Of a stretch of 64,000 nt of DNA, positions 11,618 through 22,573 are shown piece by piece. The stretch's first letter is position 1. Each line of letters begins with the position of its first letter. The DNA is from Dipodascopsis uninucleata var. uninucleata (Eukaryota > Ascomycota > Lipomycetes > Lipomycetales > Lipomycetaceae): contig JAJLTO010000022.1 in NCBI GenBank assembly GCA_030568195.1, positions 62,001-126,000 on the forward strand, given 5' to 3'. The notes under the pieces are model-generated. The model worked only from the letters and a program-made list of their open reading frames with translations, did no database searches and was not told the origin of the DNA. Position numbers and translations under genes: made by a program.

Positions 11618-12975
11618 ATTATAACTTCTGACTACTTCAACACTGATTAAAGAGAGATATATATCGATTTCAATTATAGATACAACTAAAATATTCGCTG
11701 ATATCCTAATTTAAATTGGAAGGTTTCCAGTCTCGGTGTTCAAATTTCTGCTCTATGGAGAAGTAAACACCTATTTTGTATTAGGGTTTATATTTCGGCC
11801 AGCCGAAGTGACAATTCTGATGGGTAGACGATACCTTAATAATGATCTAGAGGAAACAGATATAATATTATACATCAGCTCTATAAGCATTGGATTAGAT
11901 ATTTTGATAGCAAAACACGACAGAACACAAGAAAGAGAATTGAAGCGCTAACCCTCAATTATTAACTAATATTTCGACATTAGGTAATAGAGGGTCCGCT
12001 TTATATAGCGCGAAACTGTCAACGAAAACAACGAAGGCAGATGAAGTGTAGTATATTGCTATAAGAATGCTCTGTACATACATCTGATCTAGTAAGAGGA
12101 GATGTGGATTTTAAACTACGAAGTGGAAAAAGCTAAACTGCTAATATATGCTGATATGACAATTATCTACAGGCTGTGCAAGCAGCATATACTACCAGCA
12201 AAACAACCAGCAATGCAAGTGATCAAAAACTATAGTTCGTATTATGCCAATAAACGTGGTGCGAAAGAAAATATAAATAAGCGCTGTTCACTAGATAATA
12301 GCAGATGCACACAATAGTATGACATCTCAGGAACGCTCAGACGGTTCTTCGAAGTCGATGTTTTTGGACTTAGCGGATATCGTCAATACTGTGCTATCAG
12401 AAGAGAAAACCTGAGAATGAAACCAGATCATTTCTCCATACCGGCATATCTATCTACCTATCTTTATCTATACAATTAAACATGCCCCCCGCCATAATAA
12501 TTTCTGGATGCTTAAAAAAAATCGGAAGTCAGATACCGCAAACAGTTGTGATTGATTTAGTTTTGTGAGGATCACCAAATGCATGACATTATAATACGGG
12601 ATATATGATGAATAGCGCATTGAAATTTCATCAAACTAATATCTTGTAGTAAGTACAGTTCCATACCCAAGACAATAGCGCAGCAGCTAGTAGAAAATAT
12701 TGACCTACTGTGAATTATTAAAGCTAGACATGAGAAATTCTTCTGTTACATGCTTTAATTCTGCTCTGGACCTATTTAGGGTTTATACAGGGATAGGAAT
12801 GCAGAGATATTAACCAGCATTGATGATAGCTGGGACTAGACTGACTATAGCAGTTCTTGAGAAATATAAACGGGGCTGGCCCTCATATTCAACAAACCAG
12901 ATGTAGAAACCGTAAGGGTCTAGTGCAGGATGCCGTAAAGGTTCCTAAATATTCGAGCTCTGTTTTTGATATTAT
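11618..12975. other. Intergenic, no gene recognised
   Basis: 1358 bases between the Iec3-like gene and the tRNA. Two short open frames (11736-11951 and 12102-12317, 71 aa each) lack recognisable features and do not look like real genes. The Iec3-like promoter should be in the first few hundred bases. Confidence 0.5.
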
Positions 12976-13046
12976 GCGTTCGTGGTTTAGCGGTAAAATT
13001 CGTCGTTGCCATCGACGAGCCCCCGGTTCGACTCCGGGCGGACGCA
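12976..13046 (+). tRNA. tRNA-Gly (anticodon GCC)
   Basis: A complete 71-nt cloverleaf without intron. The acceptor stem GCGTTCG pairs with CGGACGC (one G-U), followed by discriminator A. The anticodon stem CGTCG/CGACG encloses TTGCCAT, with GCC at 13008-13010. The internal promoter A box (TGGTTTAGCGG) and B box (GGTTCGACTCC) are intact, and a T5 run for Pol III termination lies at 13051-13055. It is nearly identical to yeast tRNA-Gly(GCC) in the D, anticodon and T arms. Confidence 0.97.
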
Positions 13047-13625
13047 ATTGTTTTTGTTTCAATTTTTGGTCTCTCTGCTTAATACGTTTAGCAAGTAAAT
13101 TATTTTCTGCTGGTTTTTATGTCGATGTTATTGATATCTGACCCAGGATCACAGTCACTGACAACTCGCATAAAGTTCTCGCGAGTAGCCGAATGTCGCG
13201 ACGCTGTCCAGCTGACTTCGACATTCGTATTAGTATGTGCAGTGCGCTCTCGGTTAGGATTAAGAGTTCGGAGACTCTCAAGCTCAAATTTTCTAATTTT
13301 CGTTTTCATTTTGGCTTACGATCTACGACACGAATGATTCGGCATGTCCGAAAACACTGATATGGCTATTCTTGAATGCAATATGAGCGTCGACCCCATA
13401 TGTGGCGTTCAAGACTTCGACATATCTCGCTCGCATGCAGCAGCTTTGCCCGTTAAACACATTAATACGACACCGGTGACACGAACAGAAGTACAACTAA
13501 TTATAGACTGCCGTGCCAAGCGCAAGCAACAGTCACAGGAGGCACTGTAATATTATATTCTAGCATCAGAATCACAAAAAAAGGAAATCGCGCTTAGCTT
13601 GTTGACGCGATTGTCATCGGCGGGT

Positions 13626-13645
13626 AGTCTGCTTCAAAGCAGACT
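13626..13645. repeat. 20-base perfect palindrome
   Basis: AGTCTGCTT and AAGCAGACT form a 9-base inverted repeat around a two-base centre. It lies inside the LTR-like segment. It could be a regulatory site or hairpin; no function is known. Confidence 0.7.
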
Positions 13646-13700
13646 GCGTGCTCGCTTTCGCTGGTGAGATCATATTCTTGGCTGCCTAGTATGAATAGGA

Positions 13701-13724
13701 GTAATAGCAGTAATAGCAGTAATA
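13701..13724. repeat. Short tandem repeat, GTAATAGCA unit
   Basis: Two and a half copies of the 9-base unit GTAATAGCA, preceded by a diverged copy. A minor microsatellite. Confidence 0.8.
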
Positions 13725-13860
13725 TGGACTAACTAAACTAAATAGACCTGCATAGCCTAGGTTTAGAAGGTCTTCCGAGACCTAAGAGTGCTATGTATTA
13801 AAGTTATCGTTTTGTGCTTATATTAAACGTTAAATGCAATAAACAAAAACTCTAAACATA

Positions 13861-14743
13861 TTTTGTGGAACTTCTAAAACACCAAGTACAATAGTTCGGC
13901 ATTTCGACTACGGAGAGTATTTGCTCACTATCAGTGAGGACCGTTGCTCATGGTGCTGGTTGCCTATACAACTTTTATAGGTTACAAGGACTGGAAGAAG
14001 CAAATATGGTCTTCTCTGAACTAGCTGTCTATTTTAGGAGAGAGTCTTGTGATCCATCTGTGTGATTACTTGCATGGACAGTGAAGATTATGCCAAGAAC
14101 GCACGACTACGATTTCTATGCGACCTAGGTCAACTAAGCCGTCGTGGCGAATAAGGGTAGAACTCAGTTTACACCCCGGGGATAAAAGCTTTTCTAAGAG
14201 CGCAACATGCTGCTACGACTAACAGAATATTCACGTAGGAAAGATGTGGTGATAAGTACAATACAGGGCTAGTCATACTCATCACCTAGTCTGCGATGTC
14301 AGAGATGCAATGTGGACACGAGTGATGAAGGTGACTCAAAAGCAAAGACACGACTTTCAGCGAAGCGAATATGATGATGATCTATGTATAATTGAGATTA
14401 CACGGCTGTTGGTTATATAAAGTTTTTTCTGAAAATAAGCTGCGGAAAGTGTCGTTAGTAGACCAAATCCGTTGTGTTTGGATACGGAACTTCATAGATA
14501 ATATTACCTTCGCTGTGAATATAGCGTCTGAATGAACGTTTGTCTTATTTGCTAATAAAATATGAAAATATTAATCACATGTATTAGCAATCGTGCTACT
14601 ACGTAGCACTCCTTATTGCCATACGTGCAGCTGTATTGGCTCAACCAAAAACTACTTAAAGGTGGTGAAATATCCTCGTGAGTAACCTTCTGCTAGGGAT
14701 CTATAAATTGCTCCACCTAGACAGAAGGACTAATATTAAAATA
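13861..14743. other. Intergenic, promoter side of the secreted propeller gene
   Basis: 883 bases without a recognised gene. A TATATAAAG-like box near 14415 and AT-rich sequence before the ATG could belong to the downstream promoter. Confidence 0.45.
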
Positions 14744-15946
14744 ATGTTTATTAAAGTCGTATTGCTTGCAGCTTGGACAGCTGTTGTTTCTGCTGCCGTT
14801 ACTACCAGCACTGCTGAGACGTCCTATCCCGTGCCGTCTATCATCAATCAGTATGGAAAGACTCTTTCTCCGAGTTACAGTGTAGGATCCACGCTGCATA
14901 CCAATTTCAAGGTCTATGACACGTTGGATTTTGGCTATCTTAATGACTGGAGCAATGGATACAAGCTCTACCGTGAGGCTGGTGGCCTCTGTTCTCTCTC
15001 TGGGCGCAATATCTGGTTCCTGGGAAAGACCAAGGTTTTGAACAAGGCCACTGGCAAAACCGTCAGTACTGTGGATAGCAGTGGTACGATTTCCACTACC
15101 TTCCAGCATGCCTGGACTCTTGATTTTACTGCCAACTTAACTACAGGCATCTTTGATCCTATTCCATACACCCTTGCCGAACAAGATGCAAATACCAAGG
15201 ATTCTAGCAAGGTTTCTCTATATTCTCACGCTCATTGCGTCCAGATAAGTGACACTGAAGCTGCGCACTTCTGGATGAAATCTCATCATGTTGACTTGGT
15301 GTCTAGCAAGACAGATGGCAATACTCTTGCTTACTACAAACTTGATCCTGCTACCAACAAGCTCAATGTTCGTCGTGATTCTTCTGTATTCTTTCCATAC
15401 ACCACATATTCATATGGTTCATTTGCTAATGTTGTTGTGAATGGAATTGCCTATTTATATGCTATCGACACTCGTCACCTGAATTACGATATCCATGTCG
15501 CAGCTGTTCCTGTTGATAAGATCAAAGACATCAAGTCGTATACGTACTATGACGCAAGCAATGGCCAGTGGTCATCTGTTCAGCCTCTCAGTGACAGTCG
15601 CAGAGAGAAGCATGCCGTGGTATCTTACTGGTTGGGATTCCGCTCTGGATCCGTGTTCTACTCTGAGTACCACAATGCCTACTTGATGGTCTTTTTCTCC
15701 AACTTACAGGACAATAAGTTCCGGGTCTTCTATTCTACCACGCCTGTTGGACCATGGAAGGGACCAACAACTATCTATAGCAGCAAGACCGGTGCGCTCC
15801 TCAATGATCATGGCCTTGCCACTCCAATCTATTACGATAACACCTACGACTTATTGCCGTCTGGAAAAGAGATCTTACTTACCTATACACACACTGTATT
15901 TGGGGATGAGAAGTATGTCAAGGCTATCAAGGTCAAATTTGCCTAA
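14744..15946 (+). CDS. Secreted beta-propeller protein (DUF4185-like), 400 aa
   Basis: The start is placed at 14744 because it opens directly on a signal peptide, MFIKVVLLAAWTAVVSAA; the frame upstream has only a GTG. The mature protein reads as repeated beta-rich blades: GGLCSLSGRNIWFLGKT, then SLYSHAHCVQISDTEAAHFW, YGSFANVVVNGIAYLYA, SGSVFYSEYHNAYLMVF and FRVFYSTTPVGPWKGP, each pairing a 'seen by' segment with a source-like phrase, as in DUF4185/glycosidase-type propellers. Length suits a five-blade propeller with nothing missing. Catalytic residues cannot be assigned. Codon use is smoother and more GC-rich at third positions than in flanking DNA, so the gene looks functional and well expressed. 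Substrate is unknown; a carbohydrate is a guess. Confidence 0.75.
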   Translation: MFIKVVLLAAWTAVVSAAVTTSTAETSYPVPSIINQYGKTLSPSYSVGSTLHTNFKVYDTLDFGYLNDWSNGYKLYREAGGLCSLSGRNIWFLGKTKVLNKATGKTVSTVDSSGTISTTFQHAWTLDFTANLTTGIFDPIPYTLAEQDANTKDSSKVSLYSHAHCVQISDTEAAHFWMKSHHVDLVSSKTDGNTLAYYKLDPATNKLNVRRDSSVFFPYTTYSYGSFANVVVNGIAYLYAIDTRHLNYDIHVAAVPVDKIKDIKSYTYYDASNGQWSSVQPLSDSRREKHAVVSYWLGFRSGSVFYSEYHNAYLMVFFSNLQDNKFRVFYSTTPVGPWKGPTTIYSSKTGALLNDHGLATPIYYDNTYDLLPSGKEILLTYTHTVFGDEKYVKAIKVKFA

Positions 15947-18900
15947 TTGCGAACTTCTAAGTAATTCAGCCATATAGCAGCTATCAAACATAATTTATTC
16001 TTTGCGATATGACCAATATCAATACTATATTTCGCTACTTAAATCAATGGAACCTTCGTCTTCGTTCGGCTGTCTGTACTATTATTAAGCTGGAATGATT
16101 TATTTTCTTTAGCATAGCTCATATATACTCTTCAAATTTCAAGCAGATTTAATTATATATGTCCAACTTCTACGCTCTTCTGATTAGGCATATCAACCCG
16201 TACGTAGTCTGTTTCTGTTTCTTTTCAAGTATATGCCTGTTTCCCTAACTTCGGTAATATTTTTGCCGATTAAGCGAGTCAAGAACATGTTCGCTGTTGT
16301 ACAAACTGGCCGTTAAACAAGACATGCGCTAATTAAAGTTTAATTTCGGTCGTTAAAGGACCAATTGTGAATAACACACTCTAGTGTCTTGCAGTACATT
16401 TTATTTCAATTCAAATAACTCTGCACAAGTGCAGTCGCCTAGTTCAGTCTCGGAGACAAATAATGGCTGGTAATTTTACAATACGGTTTTGCGGACATGA
16501 AGTATAGCTCATGGTGCCTTCGCAACTACTATCAAACGTGGGGGGACAAAATCTTAAATAGACAAAAATATCTTCCTGTTAGCGTCAACAGCGATGCGAT
16601 TGAGCAGCTTCATTCATACGTTCGTATAGTATTTTATGTGTGCCAGACCACAAGCCAAGACATAGCCTTACATTATTTGATCCACATTTGTTGAATAGCT
16701 GCATTGAGAAACTATAACATATATTGCCAAGGGCATCACCATGTCCTCTAATATATCTTTATACATAGAGAATTAAATAATAAATAAATATATTATAATA
16801 TTAGTGCACTATCCAAGACTGGAATTGCCCAGAAGTAGAATCACTGTCATATAAACGAGTCGAGGTTTGATTATAGTGTTATTAATATAACCTTTGGACA
16901 TTGTTTTCGCTATTGCTGCAGCTGTACGCACGATTACAGACAGAAGATAATATTCCTTTTAAGAATTATATGACAATCACAATCTCCTGAAGCGTAGCAC
17001 AGTAGATCGTCATTTCAGTAATATTGGCATGATAAAGACATGAAGGAAATCAAGCCAGGCGTCAAGCCATCTATAATTTTAAACAAAAATGTTACTTTAT
17101 ATGACGGTGTAGCATTCTTCGATGACTTGCATGCATCCTTTGAGAAACTACTAGATCATCGAGACAACTTCCAGACCTTACAGTGGACCCACAAGATTCA
17201 AAAGTTTCAAAAGCATACAGATCGAAATATGAGATCTCCACGATGCGTAAATACTAAAAAACTAAGCTTTTCTTACTTCTGGCTACTGTAGTATGATTAA
17301 CACGACTTAAAAGTCGACATATGATTTGTTGAATATGATTATTCTACCGCTGTCGCAATCAGCATTGTTTTGAGGACGATTCAATGGGAATCGATAGTTT
17401 GATACCAAGTTGCTTTACAGGTGAATCAGTACTTGCGATGAGTTTATAAATTTAATACCAATTATAACTGATACAACTCATGATATAGTTCCTATGGTAA
17501 AAGTATTGTTGGACGAATGATCTGTGACTCTAGTACCACACCAGGTGAGAGTATTTTTACTATATGATTCTCAATAGAGCTACCGTATAGCTAGACAATC
17601 TTGAAATCATGCTGGCTATAGATGTAGTTTATTTAGATCGCGATAGATACGAGGCAGAGAGGATCATATTGTGCAAAGCATTGTGTGTTACGAGATGAGT
17701 GTTCTAATAATTTCTTCTGATATTACAACATAGCCTCTAGTTAAAGCCCCATTAAACTGCAATATTCAATACTAGAGAGGTCCCATAACTGACTAGATAA
17801 AATCTTACGATCATGTTTTACGGTATACCGTATCGTTTTTCTGGTGTCAAGAAATTTTATTCGCATTCTGAAATTGTTGCTGGATTTAATGGATAAATTG
17901 CTTAGGAAATATAATGGTATTCTATACATCCAACAATAAGCCTTTACTATATATATATCCCATGTATTATTCATTTTGACCAACAAAAGTAATAAAAAAG
18001 TGATATCATTACACGGCTGAAGAACAACGGAAATCCTAATTACGACAGATAAAATAATTAGGATATTATGTTATCCATAAGAGAGGTTAAGAGAAGAACA
18101 GTGTGCAGATGCTGCGAAGAAAAGAAATAGAGTGAATGACGTATAACTAAGGCAAGCGGTCCAAGAATTAGGTTTTCGATCATACTACTAGACATCCGGG
18201 ATAGCTAAAATACGTTACACTTGATCTATGTCAGGATCATCTGGCCGGCAGAGTCGTTTGGTGTTTATTTTGGTTGTAGTTAATAATATTCCGTTCAATG
18301 TATATCCTGGTCTCATATGCACTTTCTTATGGTTATAGACCCTATTCATCTAAACGTACGCATCACAATAGAGTGATAATAATGCAACTTTGTCTCACGG
18401 TTGACCTCAATTTAATTGTAACTATCATGCTGGTTGGTCCGCCCCGTTGGATCAATGATGAGGGGTGCCATAGCTGACATCCGAGGATGAAAACTATAAA
18501 ATATTAACAATTAAGAATAGCACCAGCGGAAATGGATTCTAATAAGAGCATTCTAGCGGACTGCTTTCACATGCTTGCTGTTGGTGTTTGAGGTAATAAG
18601 CATCTGTAATTTAAAACGTAACAAAAGGCTATAGAGAGCCATTTCCTCAAGCGTTTATTTCCACGCAGCTAGTATTTGCTATCGTCTTGTCTCTTGACTC
18701 TCTTCATTCCAGTCACCAAGATACTTAATGAAGCAGGTAGGCCAAAGGAAGCTGCAAAGGCTTTCTTATATACGATGGTCCCAGATAAATGACACTTGAA
18801 GAAGATCTCTCCAAGGATTGAGGCTCATCTGGCGTTTGAGATTGAATTAACGCGAGCATCATTCTGGGATATTCAAAAATAATGACCGACTGGCATTTGA

Positions 18901-19219
18901 CCTCCAAGCTTATGATTCAATCGGATTGTTCTTTACTCAATGTTTAATATCTATAGCTGGGACTGACAACATATTCGGAGGACGGTTAAAAATGTTTTGA
19001 CAGTATTCGCATGTACACATAATGCATTAAAGCTGAAGGAGTTGCTCTACATATCTGGCAGCTGTGAACTATATCTATTGATGTTCTAAGCATGACATTT
19101 CCACAGTAGTGGGTGAAGCCAATCCAATAGATATACTGAAGGATGATGCACCTAGTATAGAAAACGTAGTGGAGCGGCAAACCATCTCTATTTGAATAGC
19201 ATTAATCTTGTAAATATCA
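15947..19219. other. Long gene-poor stretch
   Basis: 3.3 kb with no supportable gene. Short frames such as 16497-16694, 17040-17291 and 18986-19180 lack motifs. The composition is ordinary and AT-rich. Some segments around 18.7-19.2 kb look faintly coding-like on the minus strand but could not be assigned to a family. Confidence 0.5.
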
Positions 19220-19336
19220 GTTGCGGCCATACCAAGAAGAAAACACAGTTCCCCGTTCGATCAACACCAGTTAAGCTTCTTTGGGCCTACTCAGTACTGC
19301 GGTGGGAGACCACGCTGGAATCGTAGGTGCTGCAAT
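19220..19336 (+). rRNA. 5S ribosomal RNA gene, solitary
   Basis: About 117 bases matching fungal 5S rRNA throughout. It begins GTTGCGGCCATACC, continues with GAAAACACAGTTCCCCGTTC and GATCAACACCAGTTAAGC, then GGGCCTACTCAGTACTGCGG, TGGGAGACCACGCTGGAATC and GGTGCTGCAA. The two ends pair to form helix I (GTTGCG with the 3' GCTGCAAT). The internal control region (AGTTAAGC and the C-box segment) is intact. It is followed at once by eight T residues. No 18S, 5.8S or 28S gene adjoins it, so this is a dispersed 5S unit, as in fission yeast, Neurospora and Yarrowia. Confidence 0.93.
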
Positions 19337-19343
19337 TTTTTTT
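19336..19343 (+). terminator. Pol III T-run terminator of the 5S gene
   Basis: Eight consecutive T residues immediately after the 3' end of the 5S rRNA, the standard RNA polymerase III stop. Confidence 0.9.
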
Positions 19344-19741
19344 AAAAACGTTTTCTATTTATTTTATTATAAAATAAGGATCATTTATCATTTCAAGCTT
19401 TGCTACAGGATATAAATGCTTATCAGAGTCAGAAACTAGAATGATAAATGAAAGAGAACACGTTTAAACTTATAGCCGCAAATAATACTATGGAAGGACG
19501 TCTAACGGAAGTTTATGAAGCAAATTCTTTGCTGTTTCACGATTAGGTATTATTTACATAAGCGGTTACAAATGAATTGTCATATGCTACATGACAATTG
19601 TAGTAATAATCTCCTTTGGTGATGATTTCAACGCATAATGTCCTTTCCTTTCTTGCCAATGATATTTAAATAGTTGTATCCGCAGTTTATCGTATATATT
19701 TTAGATAAGACATATAATACTAGCAGGCAATAAAGAAAATA
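19344..19741. promoter_or_regulatory. Spacer and promoter of the SDR gene
   Basis: About 400 AT-rich bases between the 5S terminator and the SDR start. TATATATTTTAG at 19693-19704 may serve as a TATA element. No factor site assigned. Confidence 0.4.
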
Positions 19742-20707
19742 ATGGCTTCTCTCAGAGATTATATTCAAATGCTTGGTCATCTCAGACCTTACAGTCCCAA
19801 GTTTCTAGAGAAAGATTACCCAGATTTAGAGGGTAAGGTGTGCATTGTTACTGGAGGTGCTACTGGAATTGGGTTTGAAGTCAGTAAGCGTCTGTTGGAG
19901 AAGAAGGCAAAGGTCTATATCGCAGCTAGAGACAAAGGAAAATTAGTGAATAGTATAGCTAAGATCAAGAGTGATTTACCGTCTGCTAATGTCGATTATT
20001 TCATTGTGGATTACTGTAAGCTTAGTACTGTGAAAGAAGGAGTGCAGAAGTTCTTGGATAACGAAAGCCGTTTGGATATTGTATTTCACAATGCTGGTGT
20101 CATGGCACCTCCCGCCGGATCAAAAACTGACGATGGCTACGAATTACATCTCGGCGTCAACGATATTGGACCATTTTTGTTACAAAAATATCTCGATAAG
20201 ATCATAATAAAAACGGCCAAAATCTCACCACCTAATTCTGTGAGAATCATATGGGTGAGCTCGTCGGTACATGCACTTTCACCGTTCAAAGGCGGAATTA
20301 ACTGGGATGACATCAATAATGATTTCAAATGTTCATTTCAGGTCGGCTATGGCCAAAGCAAGGCTATTAATGTTTATCAATCAATATTGTGGCCGAAATA
20401 CCACGAAGGATCTGGAGTGGTTAGTCTTAGCGTGCATCCTGGCAACATCAAAAGTGAATTACAGCGATATGCCAACAAGTTACAAAAATTTATTCTTAGC
20501 TGGATTATATATCCTACACAATATGGAGCATATACAGAGCTTTATGCTGCTCTTTGTCCTGATCTTACAGAAAAAAATGATGGAGCATATATTATTCCAT
20601 TCGGTAAGGTAGGATTTGCGCGGCAAGACATAATTAACGCGGCAAATGGTCCTGAAGGAAAGAAATTATGGGAATATTTGGACACAGAGGCCAAGAAATA
20701 TACGTGA
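19742..20707 (+). CDS. Short-chain dehydrogenase/reductase, 321 aa
   Basis: NAD(P)-dependent oxidoreductase of the classical SDR fold, close in style to fungal retinol-dehydrogenase-like or WW-domain oxidoreductase-like enzymes. It has the cofactor motif TGGATGIG near residue 38, NAG (FHNAGVM) near 117, the catalytic serine in IIWVSSSVH, and the YGQSK (YxxxK) motif near 203. PGNIKSE after beta-6 is typical. There is no signal peptide. All catalytic residues are present, so it should be active; the substrate cannot be told. It stands alone, with no metabolic partner next to it. Confidence 0.9.
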   Translation: MASLRDYIQMLGHLRPYSPKFLEKDYPDLEGKVCIVTGGATGIGFEVSKRLLEKKAKVYIAARDKGKLVNSIAKIKSDLPSANVDYFIVDYCKLSTVKEGVQKFLDNESRLDIVFHNAGVMAPPAGSKTDDGYELHLGVNDIGPFLLQKYLDKIIIKTAKISPPNSVRIIWVSSSVHALSPFKGGINWDDINNDFKCSFQVGYGQSKAINVYQSILWPKYHEGSGVVSLSVHPGNIKSELQRYANKLQKFILSWIIYPTQYGAYTELYAALCPDLTEKNDGAYIIPFGKVGFARQDIINAANGPEGKKLWEYLDTEAKKYT

Positions 20708-21163
20708 TTAATCCATGGAGTGCGAACAACTTGAAAGACTAGCTGCTCTAGCTGAACTATTTTTTAACTAATAATTTGTTGTATTTAACATGCTCGAAAG
20801 CATTCATATGTACGATATTACTATAAGATATTAATAATTTAAAAATTGATTTATATGACGGATGATTGTGTTTCTTTCAGCTTCAAGCCGGCTGTCGTCA
20901 AGAAAGAGAATTGAAGCATTTGTGGTCGCAGAGACCAAAATAGTCAGACATATCCGACCTGCTTTATAGTATTACTACCAGCAGAAATCTTAGATTAGTC
21001 GGAATAGGGACCTCTCAAATTATATATGAACTTCGTAGGAGCCATAGACTAGCAGACAACGTGTCAATTAGATTAAGTTATACATTTCTCAAGAAGTGTA
21101 TTACGATAGCATAAGGAACTATATATATATATATACCTCAAGAGCGACGAGCATATGACATCA
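20708..21163. other. Convergent intergenic with TA microsatellite
   Basis: 456 bases between two converging genes. A run of about eight TA units sits at 21118-21135. No gene seen. Confidence 0.6.
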
Positions 21164-22573
21164 TTATTCAACTCGCCAAAATCTTACAGCGTTGTCTAGA
21201 TCAACGGACAATAACTGATTGCGACTCGGCAAGTAATGTAGTTGATTGAGTAACAAACGTTGCTGACTGTTAGCTAACTCGAGATCCTTAGTGTTAATAT
21301 CAGGAAAGAATCTCCACTTTCTATTTTCAACCGTGTCATATACATTTACTGCCCAGTCCACACTTTTGAAAGCTATTTTGTGGCCTAGCCATTGAATCCC
21401 GCGCGGTGCTAAGTAGTGTTTCATCATCTCGTCGGCTTTTAGCTCCCATTGCTGGACTAGCTCACCAGAAGAGGCATCCCATATGTAAAGCATGGCGGAA
21501 CCTCCCCCAGCAATCAAAGTACCTGACGGATTCCAGCACAAGTCATTGAGAAAAGAGCGCCCTTCAATCAAGGGAACTTTGAAAAGTAAGCTGCCATCAC
21601 TAACTCTCCTAACTATTAAGAATTGTCCAGAACTATAAGCTACATATTGCTCGTTAGGAGAAAATGCTATGGTAGCACCAATAGAATGGTCTTCTTTAAT
21701 ATCAATCAAGGAAGCTCCATTTTGGGCATCTACTATAGCTAGTGTGTTTTCATGTCTGGCATATGCAATCAAGCGAGAGCCTTGACTGAGAGCCACTGTA
21801 TTGAAACCAATATAAGGATCCTCGAACTCTTTAATAAGTGCAAATTTCTCACTGCGGGTTACAATATCAAATGCAATTGTCTTTGTCGGATCATTTCCAC
21901 GGTAGAACACTAATCGACCATCATTAGTAATAGTTGAGACAGATCTACTCAAGATTGATCCTCGAAGCGTAATCAGATTCCTGGCAAGATATTTGTTTCT
22001 TGCATTTAGGATGCTATCGTAAATATCGTTATATAGCTTGTCTTTATCCATATAGTCAACAACAAAAGAATATTCATCTTTGATTTTACCTAAAACAGCC
22101 GTTAAAGCCTTGTCTGTCAGCCTCTCAATATCAGCTTCTGCGATACGGTGTTCTTTGCATGACGGGTGTCCAAGTGAATCAAGTTCCCAGATAATAACAT
22201 TATCTAGTTGAGAACTCGTCGGATGAGGAAGGTTAGAGTGAGATAGTAATATATAATGATCGGGATGAAGGGGTTGCACGCTAAACTCAAGGTGGTCGAC
22301 AACTCCAGGATGACCCACAAGCTCGTTCAAGAGCATTAAGTTAAATAGATTATATATAAGGATACGCGACAAAAAAGCTATAGCTAGCAGCCGTGAATCT
22401 TTGCTTACTGCAGCTGCTGTAGCCTCTTCGACGAACTGTAGCTTGGAGATTTCATTTCCCCATGATAGAGGATTACCGTCTGCCCATGACGGTGGCTCGT
22501 TATTAAGCTGAAAGTCATAGTGTAGGCCATGATACGTCCATTGTTTTAAAAAGTCATCGCGAGTCCGCATCAT
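21164..22573 (-). CDS. WD40-like beta-propeller protein, 469 aa
   Basis: Single-exon protein with no recognised named homologue. Several WD40-type blades are visible: LAIAFLSRILIYNL near residue 65, VIIWEL, IGATIAFSPNEQYVAYSSGQFLIVRRVS, LCWNPSGTLIAGGGSAMLYIWD, and a final VDLDNAVRFWRVE at the C-terminus. The blades are diverged and few carry a clean WD pair. A region between about 150 and 200 is charged and helical, interrupting the propeller. No signal peptide. It is probably a scaffold or cytoplasmic interaction protein; its partner is unknown. Two ATG codons open the frame (22573 and 22570). Confidence 0.75.
   Translation of the reverse strand: MMRTRDDFLKQWTYHGLHYDFQLNNEPPSWADGNPLSWGNEISKLQFVEEATAAAVSKDSRLLAIAFLSRILIYNLFNLMLLNELVGHPGVVDHLEFSVQPLHPDHYILLSHSNLPHPTSSQLDNVIIWELDSLGHPSCKEHRIAEADIERLTDKALTAVLGKIKDEYSFVVDYMDKDKLYNDIYDSILNARNKYLARNLITLRGSILSRSVSTITNDGRLVFYRGNDPTKTIAFDIVTRSEKFALIKEFEDPYIGFNTVALSQGSRLIAYARHENTLAIVDAQNGASLIDIKEDHSIGATIAFSPNEQYVAYSSGQFLIVRRVSDGSLLFKVPLIEGRSFLNDLCWNPSGTLIAGGGSAMLYIWDASSGELVQQWELKADEMMKHYLAPRGIQWLGHKIAFKSVDWAVNVYDTVENRKWRFFPDINTKDLELANSQQRLLLNQLHYLPSRNQLLSVDLDNAVRFWRVE

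Larger units (their letters stand above)
13100..13860. mobile_element. Possible LTR retrotransposon fossil beside the tRNA
   Basis: Directly downstream of the tRNA the composition becomes more GC-rich and unlike the neighbours. A purine tract near 13576-13588 precedes a stretch beginning TGTTGACG at about 13600 and ending near 13858 in an A-rich, CA-ending segment, as expected for an LTR of roughly 260 bases. A short open frame (13344-13550) lies between. Position next to a Pol III gene is the favoured site of Ty3-like elements. No second copy of the putative LTR and no reverse transcriptase remain, so if it is an element it is old and broken. Confidence 0.25.

Noticed and set aside
12341-12420. 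Possible C/D-box snoRNA
   Set aside because: A CTGA-like box is present but no proper C box or closing stem was found.
14744-15946. GH62 or GH43 arabinofuranosidase
   Set aside because: The propeller-like phrases fit loosely but the GH62 sequence signatures and catalytic residues were not found, so only a general propeller call is made.
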